45,221 nucleotides of DNA from an uncultured Bacteroidales bacterium (GCA_903885595.1 CAISJJ010000179.1:1-45221); one strand, 5' to 3'. Counted from the first letter of the stretch, positions 26,182-35,386 are shown. Notes: generated from the letters alone by a model not told the origin. Numbers and translations are program-made.

Positions 26182-27141
26182 ATGGATAATTTTTTCAACA
26201 GCAGGCATATCATCGAAATATTGATCAAATGGAGAATCCAACTTGCAATTGTGGTAGTCGGTACCGTGCTGTGTTCGGCAATTTTTTCAAGCCCGTTTTT
26301 TATCACGCCGCTTTATAAATCGGATGCTGTGATTTATCCATCGAACATCTCTCCCTATTCTGACGAAAATGTAACGGAGCAATCAGTGGAGCTTCTGCAA
26401 TCGCGCGATATCCGCGACAGTGTTGTAAAGAAATTCAACCTGATTGAACATTGGGAAATCGATTCGACCTCCAAAATTGTGAAAACTCTGATTCAAAGAG
26501 CCTATAAAGATAGGGTCGTATTTTCTACCACACCTTACGAGGCAGTCAAAATCGAAGTCTGGGATCCCAGCCCCCAAACCGCCAGTGACATTGTTAATTC
26601 CATTCTCGATTATTACAACCTGAAAGTCAGAAAACTACAAAAAGACAAATTCAAGGAGGTTCTGGGTAATTTCGATTTCGTTTTGAGTAAAAAGAAGGCC
26701 TACCTTGATTCGTTGAAACTCCGCGCCGACGAACTGGGAACAAAATATGGCATTCTTGAATACAGTAATCAAACCCGCGAGGTCATGCGGGCTTATCTGA
26801 GCGGGGGAAAAACCAACTCCCCTGAAGTATTGCGGCTAAAGAAAAATCTTGAAGAAAAGGGCATTGAAATGCTGCTTTTACGTGATCTGATGGGGATGGA
26901 AGCTGGCTCATACAGCAACTTGAAATACGATGCCGATAAGGCGCTTTTTAATTACAACCGTAATTATAGTTATGTAAACGTACTGAGCAAACCGATTACA
27001 CCTGATAAAAAGGCTTATCCGATCCGCTGGTTAATCGTATCCCTCTCAACAATAACCACCTTTGTTTTATCATTGTTAATCATCGGGCTCATCGAGAACC
27101 GGCATTTCCTAAAAATTCCAGCGAAGAAACATGCGGTATAA
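26182..27141 (+). CDS. Chain-length determinant-like protein (Wzz superfamily), second copy
   Basis: A 319-residue paralog of the preceding protein. It shares FITPLYKSDAVIYPSNIS after the first helix, VVKKFNLIEHWEIDSTS in the middle and KKAYPIRWLIVSLSTITT before the second helix. Again no kinase domain is present. The start ATG at 26182 is 43 bases after the first copy. Its end overlaps the next gene by 11 bases, so the three genes are probably cotranscribed. Confidence 0.87.
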   Translation: MDNFFNSRHIIEILIKWRIQLAIVVVGTVLCSAIFSSPFFITPLYKSDAVIYPSNISPYSDENVTEQSVELLQSRDIRDSVVKKFNLIEHWEIDSTSKIVKTLIQRAYKDRVVFSTTPYEAVKIEVWDPSPQTASDIVNSILDYYNLKVRKLQKDKFKEVLGNFDFVLSKKKAYLDSLKLRADELGTKYGILEYSNQTREVMRAYLSGGKTNSPEVLRLKKNLEEKGIEMLLLRDLMGMEAGSYSNLKYDADKALFNYNRNYSYVNVLSKPITPDKKAYPIRWLIVSLSTITTFVLSLLIIGLIENRHFLKIPAKKHAV

Positions 27142-28618
27142 ACTGCAAGAACTGAAGGGGTTTCTGACCAGCACCAAGGGCATGTATGCTGTTTTGTATG
27201 TGCTCAGTGCGTTATTTGTCGGGTTGAACTGCCTGCTGATTTACAATGAGATCTATTGGCTGCTTTTACTGCCTTTGCTGATGATCATTGTCTATTTCTA
27301 TTTTTTTCACCTTGATAAGATATTGCTTCTGATTACGCTGGCAACGCCCCTGGCCATTAACATCACCCAACGTGAATTCAGGGTTGGGGTTTCTATACCA
27401 ACAGAACCACTGATGTTCGGAGTTCTCTTGATTTTCATTTTAAAACTCATTCTCAATAATGATTTTGATCGTAAGATATGGACCCACCCGATAACAATCA
27501 TTATTATTTTGCAACTTATCTGGATATTAATTACGAGTCTTACCAGTGTGCGGCCCATGGTTTCCTTTAAATTCTTACTGGCAAGGCTCTGGTTTGTTAT
27601 TCCGTTTTACTTTTTCGGGATTCATCTTTTCAAACGAACACTCAACATCCGCCGGTTCATGTGGTGTTATGTAATTCCCCTGGTCGGCGTAATATTCTTT
27701 ACTACTTATAACCATTACCTGTGGAACTTTGAACAGCAGCCCGGGCATTTCGTCATGGAACCATTCTACAACGACCATACAGCCTATGGCGCGGTATTGT
27801 CCATGTTCATCCCTGTTTTTTTTGGTTTTGTAATTTACAGGAAGTACTCAAAGATTACACGGTTTTTTGGGTTTATCGTTTTGCTTATTCTTCTTACAGC
27901 CCTGGTCCTTTCATTTTGCCGTGCAGCGTGGATAAGTCTTGCAATGGCTATTGGTGTACTGGCGCTGGTTTTGTTAAAGATCAAATTCCGGTGGATAGCC
28001 CTGTTAGCAATTTCAGCTGGAGTTATCTTTTACATGTTTCAATTTGAAATTCTTACGACACTTGAAAGAAATAAGCAGAGCAAGGCTGCTACACTGACTG
28101 AGCATGTCAGATCAATTTCCAATATTTCAACTGATAATTCCAACCTGGAGCGTATTAACCGTTGGATGACGGCATTCCGCATGTACCGGGAACATCCCTA
28201 TTTTGGTTTCGGACCGGGAACCTACCAGTTTGAATATGCTCCCTACCAGTTGTCGGATGAAAAGACCCTGATCAGCACCAATGCAGGGGATAAGGGAAAT
28301 GCACACAGTGAGTACATTGGTCCGTTGGCCGAGCAGGGATTGCCAGGGATGCTGATCGTATTAACACTGGTGGTGACCATGGTCATTACCGGGCTGAGGG
28401 TTTACAAACGCACCCGTGATCCTGAATTGAAATTATTGAGTATGACCACCATGCTTGGATTAATAACCTATTTCATTCACGGACTGATGAATAATTTCCT
28501 GGATACAGATAAGGCATCGGTACCGGTTTGGGGATTCATGGCAATACTGGTTGCTATGGATATATATTCCAGGAATTCAACAGATGAAGTGACCGATAAA
28601 CCTGTAACTGGCTGTTAG
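27131..28618 (+). CDS. O-antigen ligase or polymerase-like membrane protein
   Basis: A 495-residue protein with about 10-12 membrane segments and a large periplasmic loop with HVRSISNISTDNSNLERINR, WMTAFRMYREHPYFGFGPGTY and GNAHSEYIGPLAEQGLPG. The last is the usual Wzy_C/WaaL motif, with the conserved histidine and glutamate. It joins glycan units to one another or to the lipid A core in the periplasm; sequence alone does not tell the two apart. It overlaps the second Wzz-like gene and ends tail to tail with the LpxD-like gene, with a 4-base overlap. Confidence 0.85.
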   Translation: MRYKLQELKGFLTSTKGMYAVLYVLSALFVGLNCLLIYNEIYWLLLLPLLMIIVYFYFFHLDKILLLITLATPLAINITQREFRVGVSIPTEPLMFGVLLIFILKLILNNDFDRKIWTHPITIIIILQLIWILITSLTSVRPMVSFKFLLARLWFVIPFYFFGIHLFKRTLNIRRFMWCYVIPLVGVIFFTTYNHYLWNFEQQPGHFVMEPFYNDHTAYGAVLSMFIPVFFGFVIYRKYSKITRFFGFIVLLILLTALVLSFCRAAWISLAMAIGVLALVLLKIKFRWIALLAISAGVIFYMFQFEILTTLERNKQSKAATLTEHVRSISNISTDNSNLERINRWMTAFRMYREHPYFGFGPGTYQFEYAPYQLSDEKTLISTNAGDKGNAHSEYIGPLAEQGLPGMLIVLTLVVTMVITGLRVYKRTRDPELKLLSMTTMLGLITYFIHGLMNNFLDTDKASVPVWGFMAILVAMDIYSRNSTDEVTDKPVTGC

Positions 28619-29547
28619 AGTTTTTTCTCCCTGATTAATTGAGGTAATTGCCGCAAGGCAGCCATTTCTTTCCACTTTGTTCGGGGATCATCGGCAGGCA
28701 CACCCCAGTATGTTTTACCTCCTTCGAGCGACTTATCCACTCCTGACATGGCAAGAACGATGGCTTTTTTGCCAATGATAAGATCTTTGTTAACAGAAAC
28801 GCGTGCCCACAGGATTACATCGTCTTCGATACGTGTAACGCCGGCTATGGCGCAGTGTGCCCCGATGAGGCAGTTTCGTCCAATAAAAGTGTCGTGCCCG
28901 ATTTGAATATGATTGTCGAGTTTGGTGCCGGATGAAATAATAGTGTCGCCTGAAACACCTTTGTCGATGGTTGTAACGGCGCCTATTTCTACATGGTCTT
29001 CAATGATGACCCTTCCGCAGGATTCCAGTTTCTTCCAGCCCTCGGGCCTGCGCTGAAAATAATATGCATCAGCTCCAAGAACAGCGCCTGAGTGAATGAT
29101 CACATGATCGCCGATCACCGTATGGTCGTAGATGCTGGCATTGGCATGAATAATACAATGATTTCCGATCTTTACATGGTTCCCTACGAAAGCGCCTGGC
29201 TGAATAACGGTTCCTTCACCGATTTCGGCGCTGGGACTTATTTCTGAAACTGCTTTCTCAAAGGGTCTGAACTTCATGGCCAGCGAAACATAAGCATCGA
29301 ATGGCTTTTCGCAGATCAGTAAACCTTTTCCTTCCGGACAATCGACCTCTTTGTTAATGATTATGGTAGTGGCCTTTGAATTCAGGGCTTTCGTGTAATA
29401 CTTCGGATGATCAACAAAAGTAAGATCACCTGGCTCAACCATGTGAATTTCATTCATTCCGGTCACAAGAAAATTGGGATCGCCTACTGGAATTGCGTTG
29501 AGCATTGCTGCCAGTTCAGACAGGGTCAATTGATTTGGAAATCTCAT
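28615..29547 (-). CDS. Second LpxD-like UDP-3-O-acylglucosamine N-acyltransferase
   Basis: About 310 residues from the ATG at 29547. It has the LpxD layout: an N-terminal uridine-binding domain (LTLSELAAMLNAIPVGDPN) and hexapeptide repeats forming a left-handed beta-helix. The LpxD-type catalytic histidine segment is present in LDNHIQIGHDTFIG. A complete LpxD is encoded in the lipid A operon (34117-35151), so this is a paralog; it may acylate a related sugar nucleotide. A GTG at 29565 inside the repeat array would add six residues; the ATG is more likely. It follows EF-P on the same strand. Confidence 0.82.
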   Translation of the reverse strand: MRFPNQLTLSELAAMLNAIPVGDPNFLVTGMNEIHMVEPGDLTFVDHPKYYTKALNSKATTIIINKEVDCPEGKGLLICEKPFDAYVSLAMKFRPFEKAVSEISPSAEIGEGTVIQPGAFVGNHVKIGNHCIIHANASIYDHTVIGDHVIIHSGAVLGADAYYFQRRPEGWKKLESCGRVIIEDHVEIGAVTTIDKGVSGDTIISSGTKLDNHIQIGHDTFIGRNCLIGAHCAIAGVTRIEDDVILWARVSVNKDLIIGKKAIVLAMSGVDKSLEGGKTYWGVPADDPRTKWKEMAALRQLPQLIREKKL

Positions 29548-29560
29548 AAGTAAATTTTTT

Positions 29561-29587
29561 GTCACGCGTCACGTGTCACGTGTCACG
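29561..29587. repeat. Heptamer array between EF-P and the LpxD-like gene
   Basis: Four TCACGTG/TCACGCG units (period 7) fill most of the short gap between the two minus-strand genes. Read on the minus strand the unit is GTGACAC, which matches the GTGACAA array at 38273-38349 and resembles the GGGACAC array at 31018-31125. Confidence 0.85.
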
Positions 29588-29588
29588 T

Positions 29589-30155
29589 TTATACTTTCAC
29601 CCTTTCCGAGTAATCCCCCGTACGGGTATCAACCCTGATTGTTTCACCTTCGCTGATAAAGAGTGGAACCTTTACAATGGCTCCGGTTTCAACTGTACAA
29701 TCTTTAAGGGTATTGGTGGCGGTATTGCCGCGCATTCCAGGTTCAGTATAGGTGATTTTAAGAACAACAAACGGGGGGAGTTCACATGTAAGCGCGGTTT
29801 CGGTATCGGCATGAAAGAGGATTTCAACCTCCTGTCCTTCCTTTAAGAATTGAGGGGCATTGATGAGAGATTCCGGAACATAAATTTGTTCGAATGTCTC
29901 CACATGCATAAAGTGGTAATCGGTATTTTCCTTGAAAAGATATTGGTATTTCCTGCGTTCAACACGGGCGATTTCGAGTTTTGCACCCGAATCAAATGTG
30001 TTGGCAATGACACGGCCGTGTTTCAGACTTTTTAATTTTGTCCGGATAAATGCCGGTCCTTTGCCGGGTTTTACATGCTGAAATTCCACAATGCTGTACA
30101 AGTCGTTGTTAAATTCGATGACGAGGCCATTTCTGATATCTGCTGTTGTAGCCAT
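29589..30155 (-). CDS. efp: Elongation factor P
   Basis: A 188-residue EF-P, which relieves ribosome stalling at polyproline. The three-domain layout is complete: an N-terminal KOW-like domain with [14 protein letters not shown], carrying the tip lysine Lys32, the middle OB domain, and the C-terminal domain ending GDYSERVKV. The modification of Lys32 cannot be seen here. The ATG at 30155 lies downstream of a -7 box at 30190-30197. Confidence 0.97.
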   Translation of the reverse strand: MATTADIRNGLVIEFNNDLYSIVEFQHVKPGKGPAFIRTKLKSLKHGRVIANTFDSGAKLEIARVERRKYQYLFKENTDYHFMHVETFEQIYVPESLINAPQFLKEGQEVEILFHADTETALTCELPPFVVLKITYTEPGMRGNTATNTLKDCTVETGAIVKVPLFISEGETIRVDTRTGDYSERVKV

Positions 30156-30189
30156 ATTGATTTATTATTGTTTGATTTTTAAGGGACTG

Positions 30190-30229
30190 CAAAATTAGTT
30201 AAAAAACTTGATTAAAAATGTTAATTTTG
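30190..30229. promoter_or_regulatory. Divergent TAATTTTG promoters for efp and the FkbM gene
   Basis: The minus-strand TAATTTTG (30190-30197) faces efp and the plus-strand TAATTTTG (30222-30229) faces the FkbM gene; both match the -7 consensus. With their neighbouring bases they form a 9-base inverted repeat (GCAAAATTA and TAATTTTGC). Clear -33 elements are not seen. Confidence 0.55.
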
Positions 30230-30263
30230 CGGCTGTTTTGAAAAACATGGTCTACTCCGGCTG

Positions 30264-30986
30264 ATGAAAAAACTATTAAAACGACTCCTTTGTTTACTGC
30301 ATATTTCTGTAACCCGAAATCAGAAATACGATGCCTTTACTCATAAAATAATCAGGCGAAGCCTTAAACCGGATTCGAATTGCATTGATATTGGTTGTCA
30401 CAAAGGTGAAATTCTCGACCTGATGATCAAAGGCGCTCCCAAGGGTAAAAAATATGGATTTGAACCCATTCCTGAATTGCATCAGGCTCTGTCATTAAAA
30501 TATACGGAGGATTCGACTGTTTTCATCAGCCCGATTGCGCTGTACGATAAAACCGGAACAACCACTTTTCAGCATGTGTTGAATGCTCCTGCCTACAGTG
30601 GAATTAAAAAACGAAAATATGACGGGAAGCAGGTAGAGATAGAACAAATCTCTGTACAAACAGATCTGCTCGACAATATAATTCCTTCCGGTATTTGTAT
30701 CGACCTGTTGAAAATTGATGTTGAGGGTGCCGAATTTAAGGTGATGAAAGGTGGCGCCCGCATGCTTAAACGCTGTAAACCGGTAATTATTTTTGAATTT
30801 GGGCTGGGAGCGGCCGATTTTTACGATTCAAAGCCCAAAGAATTGTATGCCTTTTTGACAAGGGATTGCGGGATGAAAATTTCCACCCTGAAAGGCTATC
30901 TCGACTTAGCGCCTCAATTATCTGAAGCCCGGTTTTGCGATATGTTTAACAAAGGAACCGAATATTATTTTGTCGGACACCCTTGA
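30264..30986 (+). CDS. FkbM-family methyltransferase
   Basis: A 240-residue SAM-dependent methyltransferase. The SAM-binding motif is CIDIGCHKGE (residues 41-50), followed by YGFEPIPELHQAL and LLKIDVEGAEFKVMKGG, the FkbM-family signature. Such enzymes O-methylate sugars or other small acceptors and are common near surface glycan genes, as here. The acceptor is unknown. The start is the ATG at 30264 behind a -7 box at 30222. Confidence 0.88.
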   Translation: MKKLLKRLLCLLHISVTRNQKYDAFTHKIIRRSLKPDSNCIDIGCHKGEILDLMIKGAPKGKKYGFEPIPELHQALSLKYTEDSTVFISPIALYDKTGTTTFQHVLNAPAYSGIKKRKYDGKQVEIEQISVQTDLLDNIIPSGICIDLLKIDVEGAEFKVMKGGARMLKRCKPVIIFEFGLGAADFYDSKPKELYAFLTRDCGMKISTLKGYLDLAPQLSEARFCDMFNKGTEYYFVGHP

Positions 30987-30988
30987 TC

Positions 30989-31013
30989 AATTACAAATTA
31001 CGAATTACAAGTT
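30989..31013. repeat. AATTACR heptamer array after the FkbM gene
   Basis: AATTACA, AATTACG and AATTACA in tandem, beginning two bases after the FkbM stop codon. A related stretch, CGTAATTCGTAATT, appears at 31131-31144, and relatives occur at 35267-35300 and 35369-35384. Confidence 0.75.
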
Positions 31014-31017
31014 AATC

Positions 31018-31125
31018 GGGACGCGGGACACGGGACGCGGGACGCGGACGCGGACGCGGGACAAGGAACACGGAAGTGGGACGCGGGACACGGGACACGG
31101 GACACGGGACACGGGACAAATGACG
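31018..31125. repeat. GGGACAC/GGGACGC heptamer array
   Basis: About 108 bases of heptamers GGGACAC, GGGACGC and GGGACAA, with some shortened (GGACGC) units in the middle. It lies in the gap between the convergent FkbM and ABC genes. The units differ by one position from the GTGACAC and GTGACAA units at 29561 and 38273. Confidence 0.92.
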
Positions 31126-31169
31126 ATCCCCGTAATTCGTAATTTTTAATTTTTAATTGTATCTGGTCA

Positions 31170-31262
31170 CCAACTTACCAGTTTACCAGCTTACCAGCTT
31201 GCCAACTTACCAGTTTACCAGCTTGCCAACTTACCAGTTTACCAGCTTGCCAACTTGCCATC
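31170..31262. repeat. Octamer array with a 24-base higher-order unit, up to the ABC stop codon
   Basis: Octamers CTTACCAG, TTTACCAG and CTTGCCAA alternate in this order, giving an approximately 24-base higher-order repeat. The array ends immediately before the stop codon of the minus-strand ABC gene. Confidence 0.92.
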
Positions 31263-31886
31263 TCATTTAAACTCCTCTATCTGTATTGCAGTATTTGCAA
31301 ACGCCGACTCTGTCTGATGCAGGTTTGAGCAAATGATGATGGTCCGGTTTCCCGCGAAATTGTTGATGAGATCAAGGTACCAGGTGATACCGGCTTTATC
31401 CAGGTTCATGGTTGGTTCGTCGAGCAGGATCAGGGGAACATCGCTCAGGATGGCCGTAACAAGTTTCACACGTTGCTTCATCCCGGAAGAGAACTGGCGT
31501 ATTTGTTTATGCTCGTTATGGACAAATCCCAGGAGATCGGAAATGGCATGTTTATCAAATCCAGGCAAATATGATTTAAAAGAGAAGTGGAATCCGAGCA
31601 TTTCGCTGAGCGTGAAGTCCTCGATCAATTCCATGTAGGGAGCCACCAGGGTAAGATGATGAAAAATATCATCGCTGTTGATCACAGCGCCATTGTGGAT
31701 GTACACTACCTGTCCGGCAGTAGGGTGGAGGTTTCCCGCAACGACCTGTAAAAGCGTTGATTTCCCGGAACCATTACGGCCCAGGATGGCCGATGCCGAT
31801 TTTTCCTCAAAGGTGAAGGTGACATTCCGGAAGATCCATTCTGTATTGAATCTCTTCCCGATATTTTCAAGCTGTATCTTCATCAT
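31263..31886 (-). CDS. ABC transporter ATP-binding protein
   Basis: A 207-residue ATPase subunit. Walker A is GRNGSGKS (36-43), the signature is QFSSGMKQR, and Walker B is LILLDEPTMNLD. No membrane segment is present, and no permease lies next to it. It follows lpxA by 44 bases on the same strand, so it may be the last gene of the lipid A operon and serve lipid or cell-envelope transport. The exported substrate is unknown. The second Met (31883) is an alternative start. Confidence 0.88.
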   Translation of the reverse strand: MMKIQLENIGKRFNTEWIFRNVTFTFEEKSASAILGRNGSGKSTLLQVVAGNLHPTAGQVVYIHNGAVINSDDIFHHLTLVAPYMELIEDFTLSEMLGFHFSFKSYLPGFDKHAISDLLGFVHNEHKQIRQFSSGMKQRVKLVTAILSDVPLILLDEPTMNLDKAGITWYLDLINNFAGNRTIIICSNLHQTESAFANTAIQIEEFK

Positions 31887-31930
31887 GCGGGTTTATCACC
31901 ATAGTGGGCCAGGTCAACCCACTTTACGAT

Positions 31931-32722
31931 TTATTTATCCCTGACCTTGGAATAACCTTTCATGATTCCACGGCTGGAATTGGCGATAAACGACAGAATT
32001 TCATCGCGTTCGGGCGTCGCCTCCACTTTGGCCTCTATGATTTCGACCGCTTGTGAAACATTGTATCCCTTGAGAAATATGATGCGGTATATCTCCTGGA
32101 TTTTATTGATCACCTCTGGCGAAAATCCCCGCCTGCGAAGTCCGATCGAATTTACCCCTACATAGGATAAAGGATCCCGGGCGGCTTTTGTGTAAGGGGG
32201 TACATCTTTTCCAACCCCCGATCCTCCTGCAATTATTGTGTGGGCTCCGATTTTACAAAACTGAAGAACAAGCACGCCTCCGCCAACGATTGCCCAGTCA
32301 TCAACGATAACATGCCCGGCAAGCATAGCTGCATTTGCCATGATGACGTTGTTTCCAACAACGCAATCATGCGCAACATGAACATAAGCCATTAATAGGG
32401 AATTATCGCCAATCACTGTTTCATAACTGGCTTTTGTGCCGCGGTTGATCGTTGCAAATTCGCGGATAACGACATTGTTCCCAATCTTCACGATGGTATC
32501 TTCACCGGCAAATTTAAGATCCTGCGGAATTGCAGAGATTACCGCTCCCGGGAAGATTTTACAATTCTTTCCGATTCGTGCACCTTCCATGATGGTCACG
32601 TTTGATCCGATCCATGTACCCTCTTCGATGATAACGTTCTTATCGATCGAAACAAAGGGCTCAATAACCACATTGGCAGCCACTTTAGCCTGTGGATTTA
32701 CATATGCTAATGGTTGGTTCAT
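31931..32722 (-). CDS. lpxA: Acyl-ACP--UDP-N-acetylglucosamine O-acyltransferase
   Basis: A 263-residue LpxA, which starts lipid A synthesis by 3-O-acylation of UDP-GlcNAc. The hexapeptide repeats run through most of the protein, and the catalytic histidine segment LLMAYVHVAHDCVVGNNV is present. The C-terminal helical domain (INKIQEIYRIIFLKGYNVSQ) is complete, so this is LpxA rather than LpxD. It lies 10 bases after lpxC/fabZ on the same strand. Confidence 0.96.
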   Translation of the reverse strand: MNQPLAYVNPQAKVAANVVIEPFVSIDKNVIIEEGTWIGSNVTIMEGARIGKNCKIFPGAVISAIPQDLKFAGEDTIVKIGNNVVIREFATINRGTKASYETVIGDNSLLMAYVHVAHDCVVGNNVIMANAAMLAGHVIVDDWAIVGGGVLVLQFCKIGAHTIIAGGSGVGKDVPPYTKAARDPLSYVGVNSIGLRRRGFSPEVINKIQEIYRIIFLKGYNVSQAVEIIEAKVEATPERDEILSFIANSSRGIMKGYSKVRDK

Positions 32723-32732
32723 GATACCTTGT

Positions 32733-34124
32733 TTATTTGCGTTGAATCTGGGCCATCATCTCTGCTTCCATCACTATTTTGTTACCTACATAAGCAACAC
32801 CTTTCATGCAGATCAATCCGCGGCGCATGGGTGCGGTGAGCTGGTTAAAGAATACGATGGTATCGCCCGGCACAACTTTATTCCTGAATTTAACACTGTC
32901 GATCTTCACAAACAGGGTGTTGTAATTCTGGGGATCTTCGACCATATTTAGGGCAAGAATCCCTCCGGTTTGGGCCATCGCTTCGATCTGGATTACACCG
33001 GGCAGCACAGGTTCGTCGGGAAAATGACCTACAAAGAAAGTTTCATTAATCGTAACGTTCTTGACACCAACTACATAGTCCTTTCCCATTTCAAGGATCT
33101 TATCGATAAAAAGAAAAGGTGGCCGGTGCGGAAGGATGTTTTTTATCTGGTTGATATTATAAAGAGGCGTTTTATTCAGGTCAAACTTAGGTCCCTCTTC
33201 GGGTCTAAGCTCTTTTTTTAATTGTTTTTTGATCATCTTGGCAAACTGCACGTTCGAATAGTGGCCAGGACGGGTGGCAATAACGTGACCCTTGATGGGC
33301 ATACCAACCAACGCAAGGTCGCCGATAATATCAAGAAGTTTATGCCGGGCTGGTTCATTGGCGTATTGAAGTTCCAGGTTATTGAGAATGCCTTCCTTTA
33401 ATACTGAAACCTTTGGTTTATTAAAAAGGTGCGCCAGGTGGTCGAGTTCCTTGCGCGACATTTCACGGTCGACAAACACGATGGCGTTGCTCAGATCCCC
33501 TCCTTTGATCAGGTTGTTATTTACCAGATATTCAAGTTCATGTAAGAAAACGAAGGTGCGGCATGTAGCAAAATCATCCTTGAACTGGCTGAGGTGATTG
33601 AGGCTGGCATTTTGCGACTGGAGAACCTTTGATTCATAGTCGATCATAACAGAAACCCTGAATTCCCTGGATGGAATGACAATCATCTCCACTTTTTTTT
33701 CAGGGTTGAGGTAGGTAATGTTGGAATTAACCTCAAAATACTGGCGGAGCGCTTTTTGTTCAACGATTCCGACCGAAAGCAGGGCTTCAACGTAATACTT
33801 TGAACTGCCATCAAGAATCGGGGTTTCCGACTGGTTCAGCTCAATCAGGGCATTGTCAATTTCCAGTCCTGCCAGCGCTGCAAGCACATGTTCGACAGTA
33901 TCAATGCGTACTCCGTCCTGCTCAATACTTGTTCCACGGGAGGTGTCGACAACATGTTCAACATCAGCATCGACAAGGGTTCCCGTGTTTAGATCAACCC
34001 TGCGAAATTTATATCCATAATTTTCAGGTGCGGGTTTGAAGGTGATCACAACTTCATTCCCTGTATGCAAGCCTACTCCGGAAATGCTTACCGGAGCCAT
34101 AATTGTTCTCTGTTTTTCACTCAT
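32733..34124 (-). CDS. lpxC-fabZ: Bifunctional LpxC deacetylase / FabZ dehydratase
   Basis: A 463-residue fusion typical of Bacteroidetes. The N-terminal LpxC half (to about 300) contains ISGVGLHTGNEVVITFKPAP, the zinc-binding HVLAALAGLEIDNA and HKLLDIIGDLALVG. It deacetylates UDP-3-O-acyl-GlcNAc. The C-terminal FabZ half (about 315-463) has the catalytic ILPHRPPFLFIDKI and HFPDEPVLPGVIQIEAMAQ, and dehydrates 3-hydroxyacyl-ACP. One protein thus joins lipid A and fatty acid synthesis. Its start overlaps the end of lpxD by 8 bases. Confidence 0.97.
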   Translation of the reverse strand: MSEKQRTIMAPVSISGVGLHTGNEVVITFKPAPENYGYKFRRVDLNTGTLVDADVEHVVDTSRGTSIEQDGVRIDTVEHVLAALAGLEIDNALIELNQSETPILDGSSKYYVEALLSVGIVEQKALRQYFEVNSNITYLNPEKKVEMIVIPSREFRVSVMIDYESKVLQSQNASLNHLSQFKDDFATCRTFVFLHELEYLVNNNLIKGGDLSNAIVFVDREMSRKELDHLAHLFNKPKVSVLKEGILNNLELQYANEPARHKLLDIIGDLALVGMPIKGHVIATRPGHYSNVQFAKMIKKQLKKELRPEEGPKFDLNKTPLYNINQIKNILPHRPPFLFIDKILEMGKDYVVGVKNVTINETFFVGHFPDEPVLPGVIQIEAMAQTGGILALNMVEDPQNYNTLFVKIDSVKFRNKVVPGDTIVFFNQLTAPMRRGLICMKGVAYVGNKIVMEAEMMAQIQRK

Positions 34125-35151
34125 GCTGTTTCTTCAAAAGTTTTTCGATGGAGTAAACCTTTCTGACGATTTCGTCGAGGTTACGCCAATGTATAAAATT
34201 ACGCCTGGCTTTATTAATTTCGATAGCCGGAGCGCCAAGCATCATGGCTCCTTCCTGGGTGATACTTGCCTCAACACCTGAACCGGCGCCGATTTTTACA
34301 TTATCGGCAATGGTTATATGGCCAACAATGCCTACCTGTCCGCCGATCATACAGTTTTTCCCTATTTTGGTTGAACCGCTGATGCCAGTCTGTGCAGCAA
34401 TGACGGTATTTTCTCCAATTTCAGCGTTGTGGCCTACCTGGATCAGGTTGTCAAGTTTCACGCCATTGCGGATAATGGTTGAACCCAAAGTAGCCCTGTC
34501 GATGGTTGTATTGGCCCCGATCTCCACGTTGTCTTCAAGAATCACATTTCCGAGCTGGGGAATTTTCTGATAATTATTCCCGGATACGGGGGCGAAACCA
34601 AAGCCGTCGGAACCGACTACCACCCCCGAATGCAAGGTGCAACGGGCCCCTATCACACAATCGCGATAGATGCGAACGCCCGGGTAAACCAGGAAGTGAT
34701 CGCCGATGGTAACATTGTCACCGATGTATACCTGTGAGTGGATAACTGAATTTTTTCCTATCACCACATTTTTCCCAATGACGGTAAATTCGCCCACTGA
34801 AACATTTTCGCCCAGCCGGGCAGTGGAGGCAATGGATGCCTGGGCTGAAATACCGGTAAGGATCGATTTTGACTGGTCGAACATTTCCAGTAACGTAGCA
34901 AAGGCTGAATAGGCATCGGCAACCCGGATCACTGTGCCTGTAAAAGGCTGGGTTGCGGCGAAATCGGAGTTGACAACAATCACCGATGCTTCAGTGGTAT
35001 AAACAAACGGTGTGTATTTTGGATTGGCCAGAAAGGTCAAAGTGCCCGGCTTGCCGTCGTCAATCTTCGACAAGTTGGAAACCTTAATCTCCGGGTCACC
35101 TTCAACGGTACCTTTAAGAAAACCGGCAATCTGAGCGGCAGTAAATTCCAT
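34117..35151 (-). CDS. lpxD: UDP-3-O-(3-hydroxyacyl)glucosamine N-acyltransferase
   Basis: A 344-residue LpxD, the third acylation step of lipid A. It has the N-terminal uridine-binding domain (beginning MEFTAAQIAGFLKGTVEGDP), hexapeptide repeats, the catalytic His segment LDNLIQVGHNAEIG and the C-terminal helix (WRNLDEIVRKVYSIEKLLKK). It is the first of three overlapping or closely spaced lipid A genes. A clear -7 box is not seen ahead of it (only TAAATTG, one base short). Confidence 0.95.
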   Translation of the reverse strand: MEFTAAQIAGFLKGTVEGDPEIKVSNLSKIDDGKPGTLTFLANPKYTPFVYTTEASVIVVNSDFAATQPFTGTVIRVADAYSAFATLLEMFDQSKSILTGISAQASIASTARLGENVSVGEFTVIGKNVVIGKNSVIHSQVYIGDNVTIGDHFLVYPGVRIYRDCVIGARCTLHSGVVVGSDGFGFAPVSGNNYQKIPQLGNVILEDNVEIGANTTIDRATLGSTIIRNGVKLDNLIQVGHNAEIGENTVIAAQTGISGSTKIGKNCMIGGQVGIVGHITIADNVKIGAGSGVEASITQEGAMMLGAPAIEINKARRNFIHWRNLDEIVRKVYSIEKLLKKQHE

Positions 35152-35266
35152 TAATAGGATTTCGTGAATCTTTGCTGGTTAAAAATGCGGCGCAATTTAC
35201 CAAAAATTTCCGTAGTCCGGCACCTAAATTTTAAACAATCAGCAAGACAGGGAGTTGCTAAAATAA

Positions 35267-35300
35267 AATTACAAATTACGAATTACGAATTATGAATTTT
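35267..35300. repeat. AATTACG heptamer array upstream of lpxD
   Basis: AATTACA, AATTACG, AATTACG and AATTATG units lie in the 235-base gap between the lpxD start and the HD gene stop. CGTAAAT units occur again at 35369-35384 in the same gap. No gene or terminator is seen in the rest. Confidence 0.8.
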
Positions 35301-35386
35301 GATTTACATGAGGTCTGGTTCTGGCTAATGTTCAACCATTCAATCGCAATTCGTCAATTTTTGTCATATCGTAAATCGTAAATAAT

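Noticed and set aside
30987-31262. A non-coding RNA gene in the repeat-filled gap
   Set aside because: The gap consists of short tandem arrays with no stable long stem, promoter or known RNA motif that I can see.
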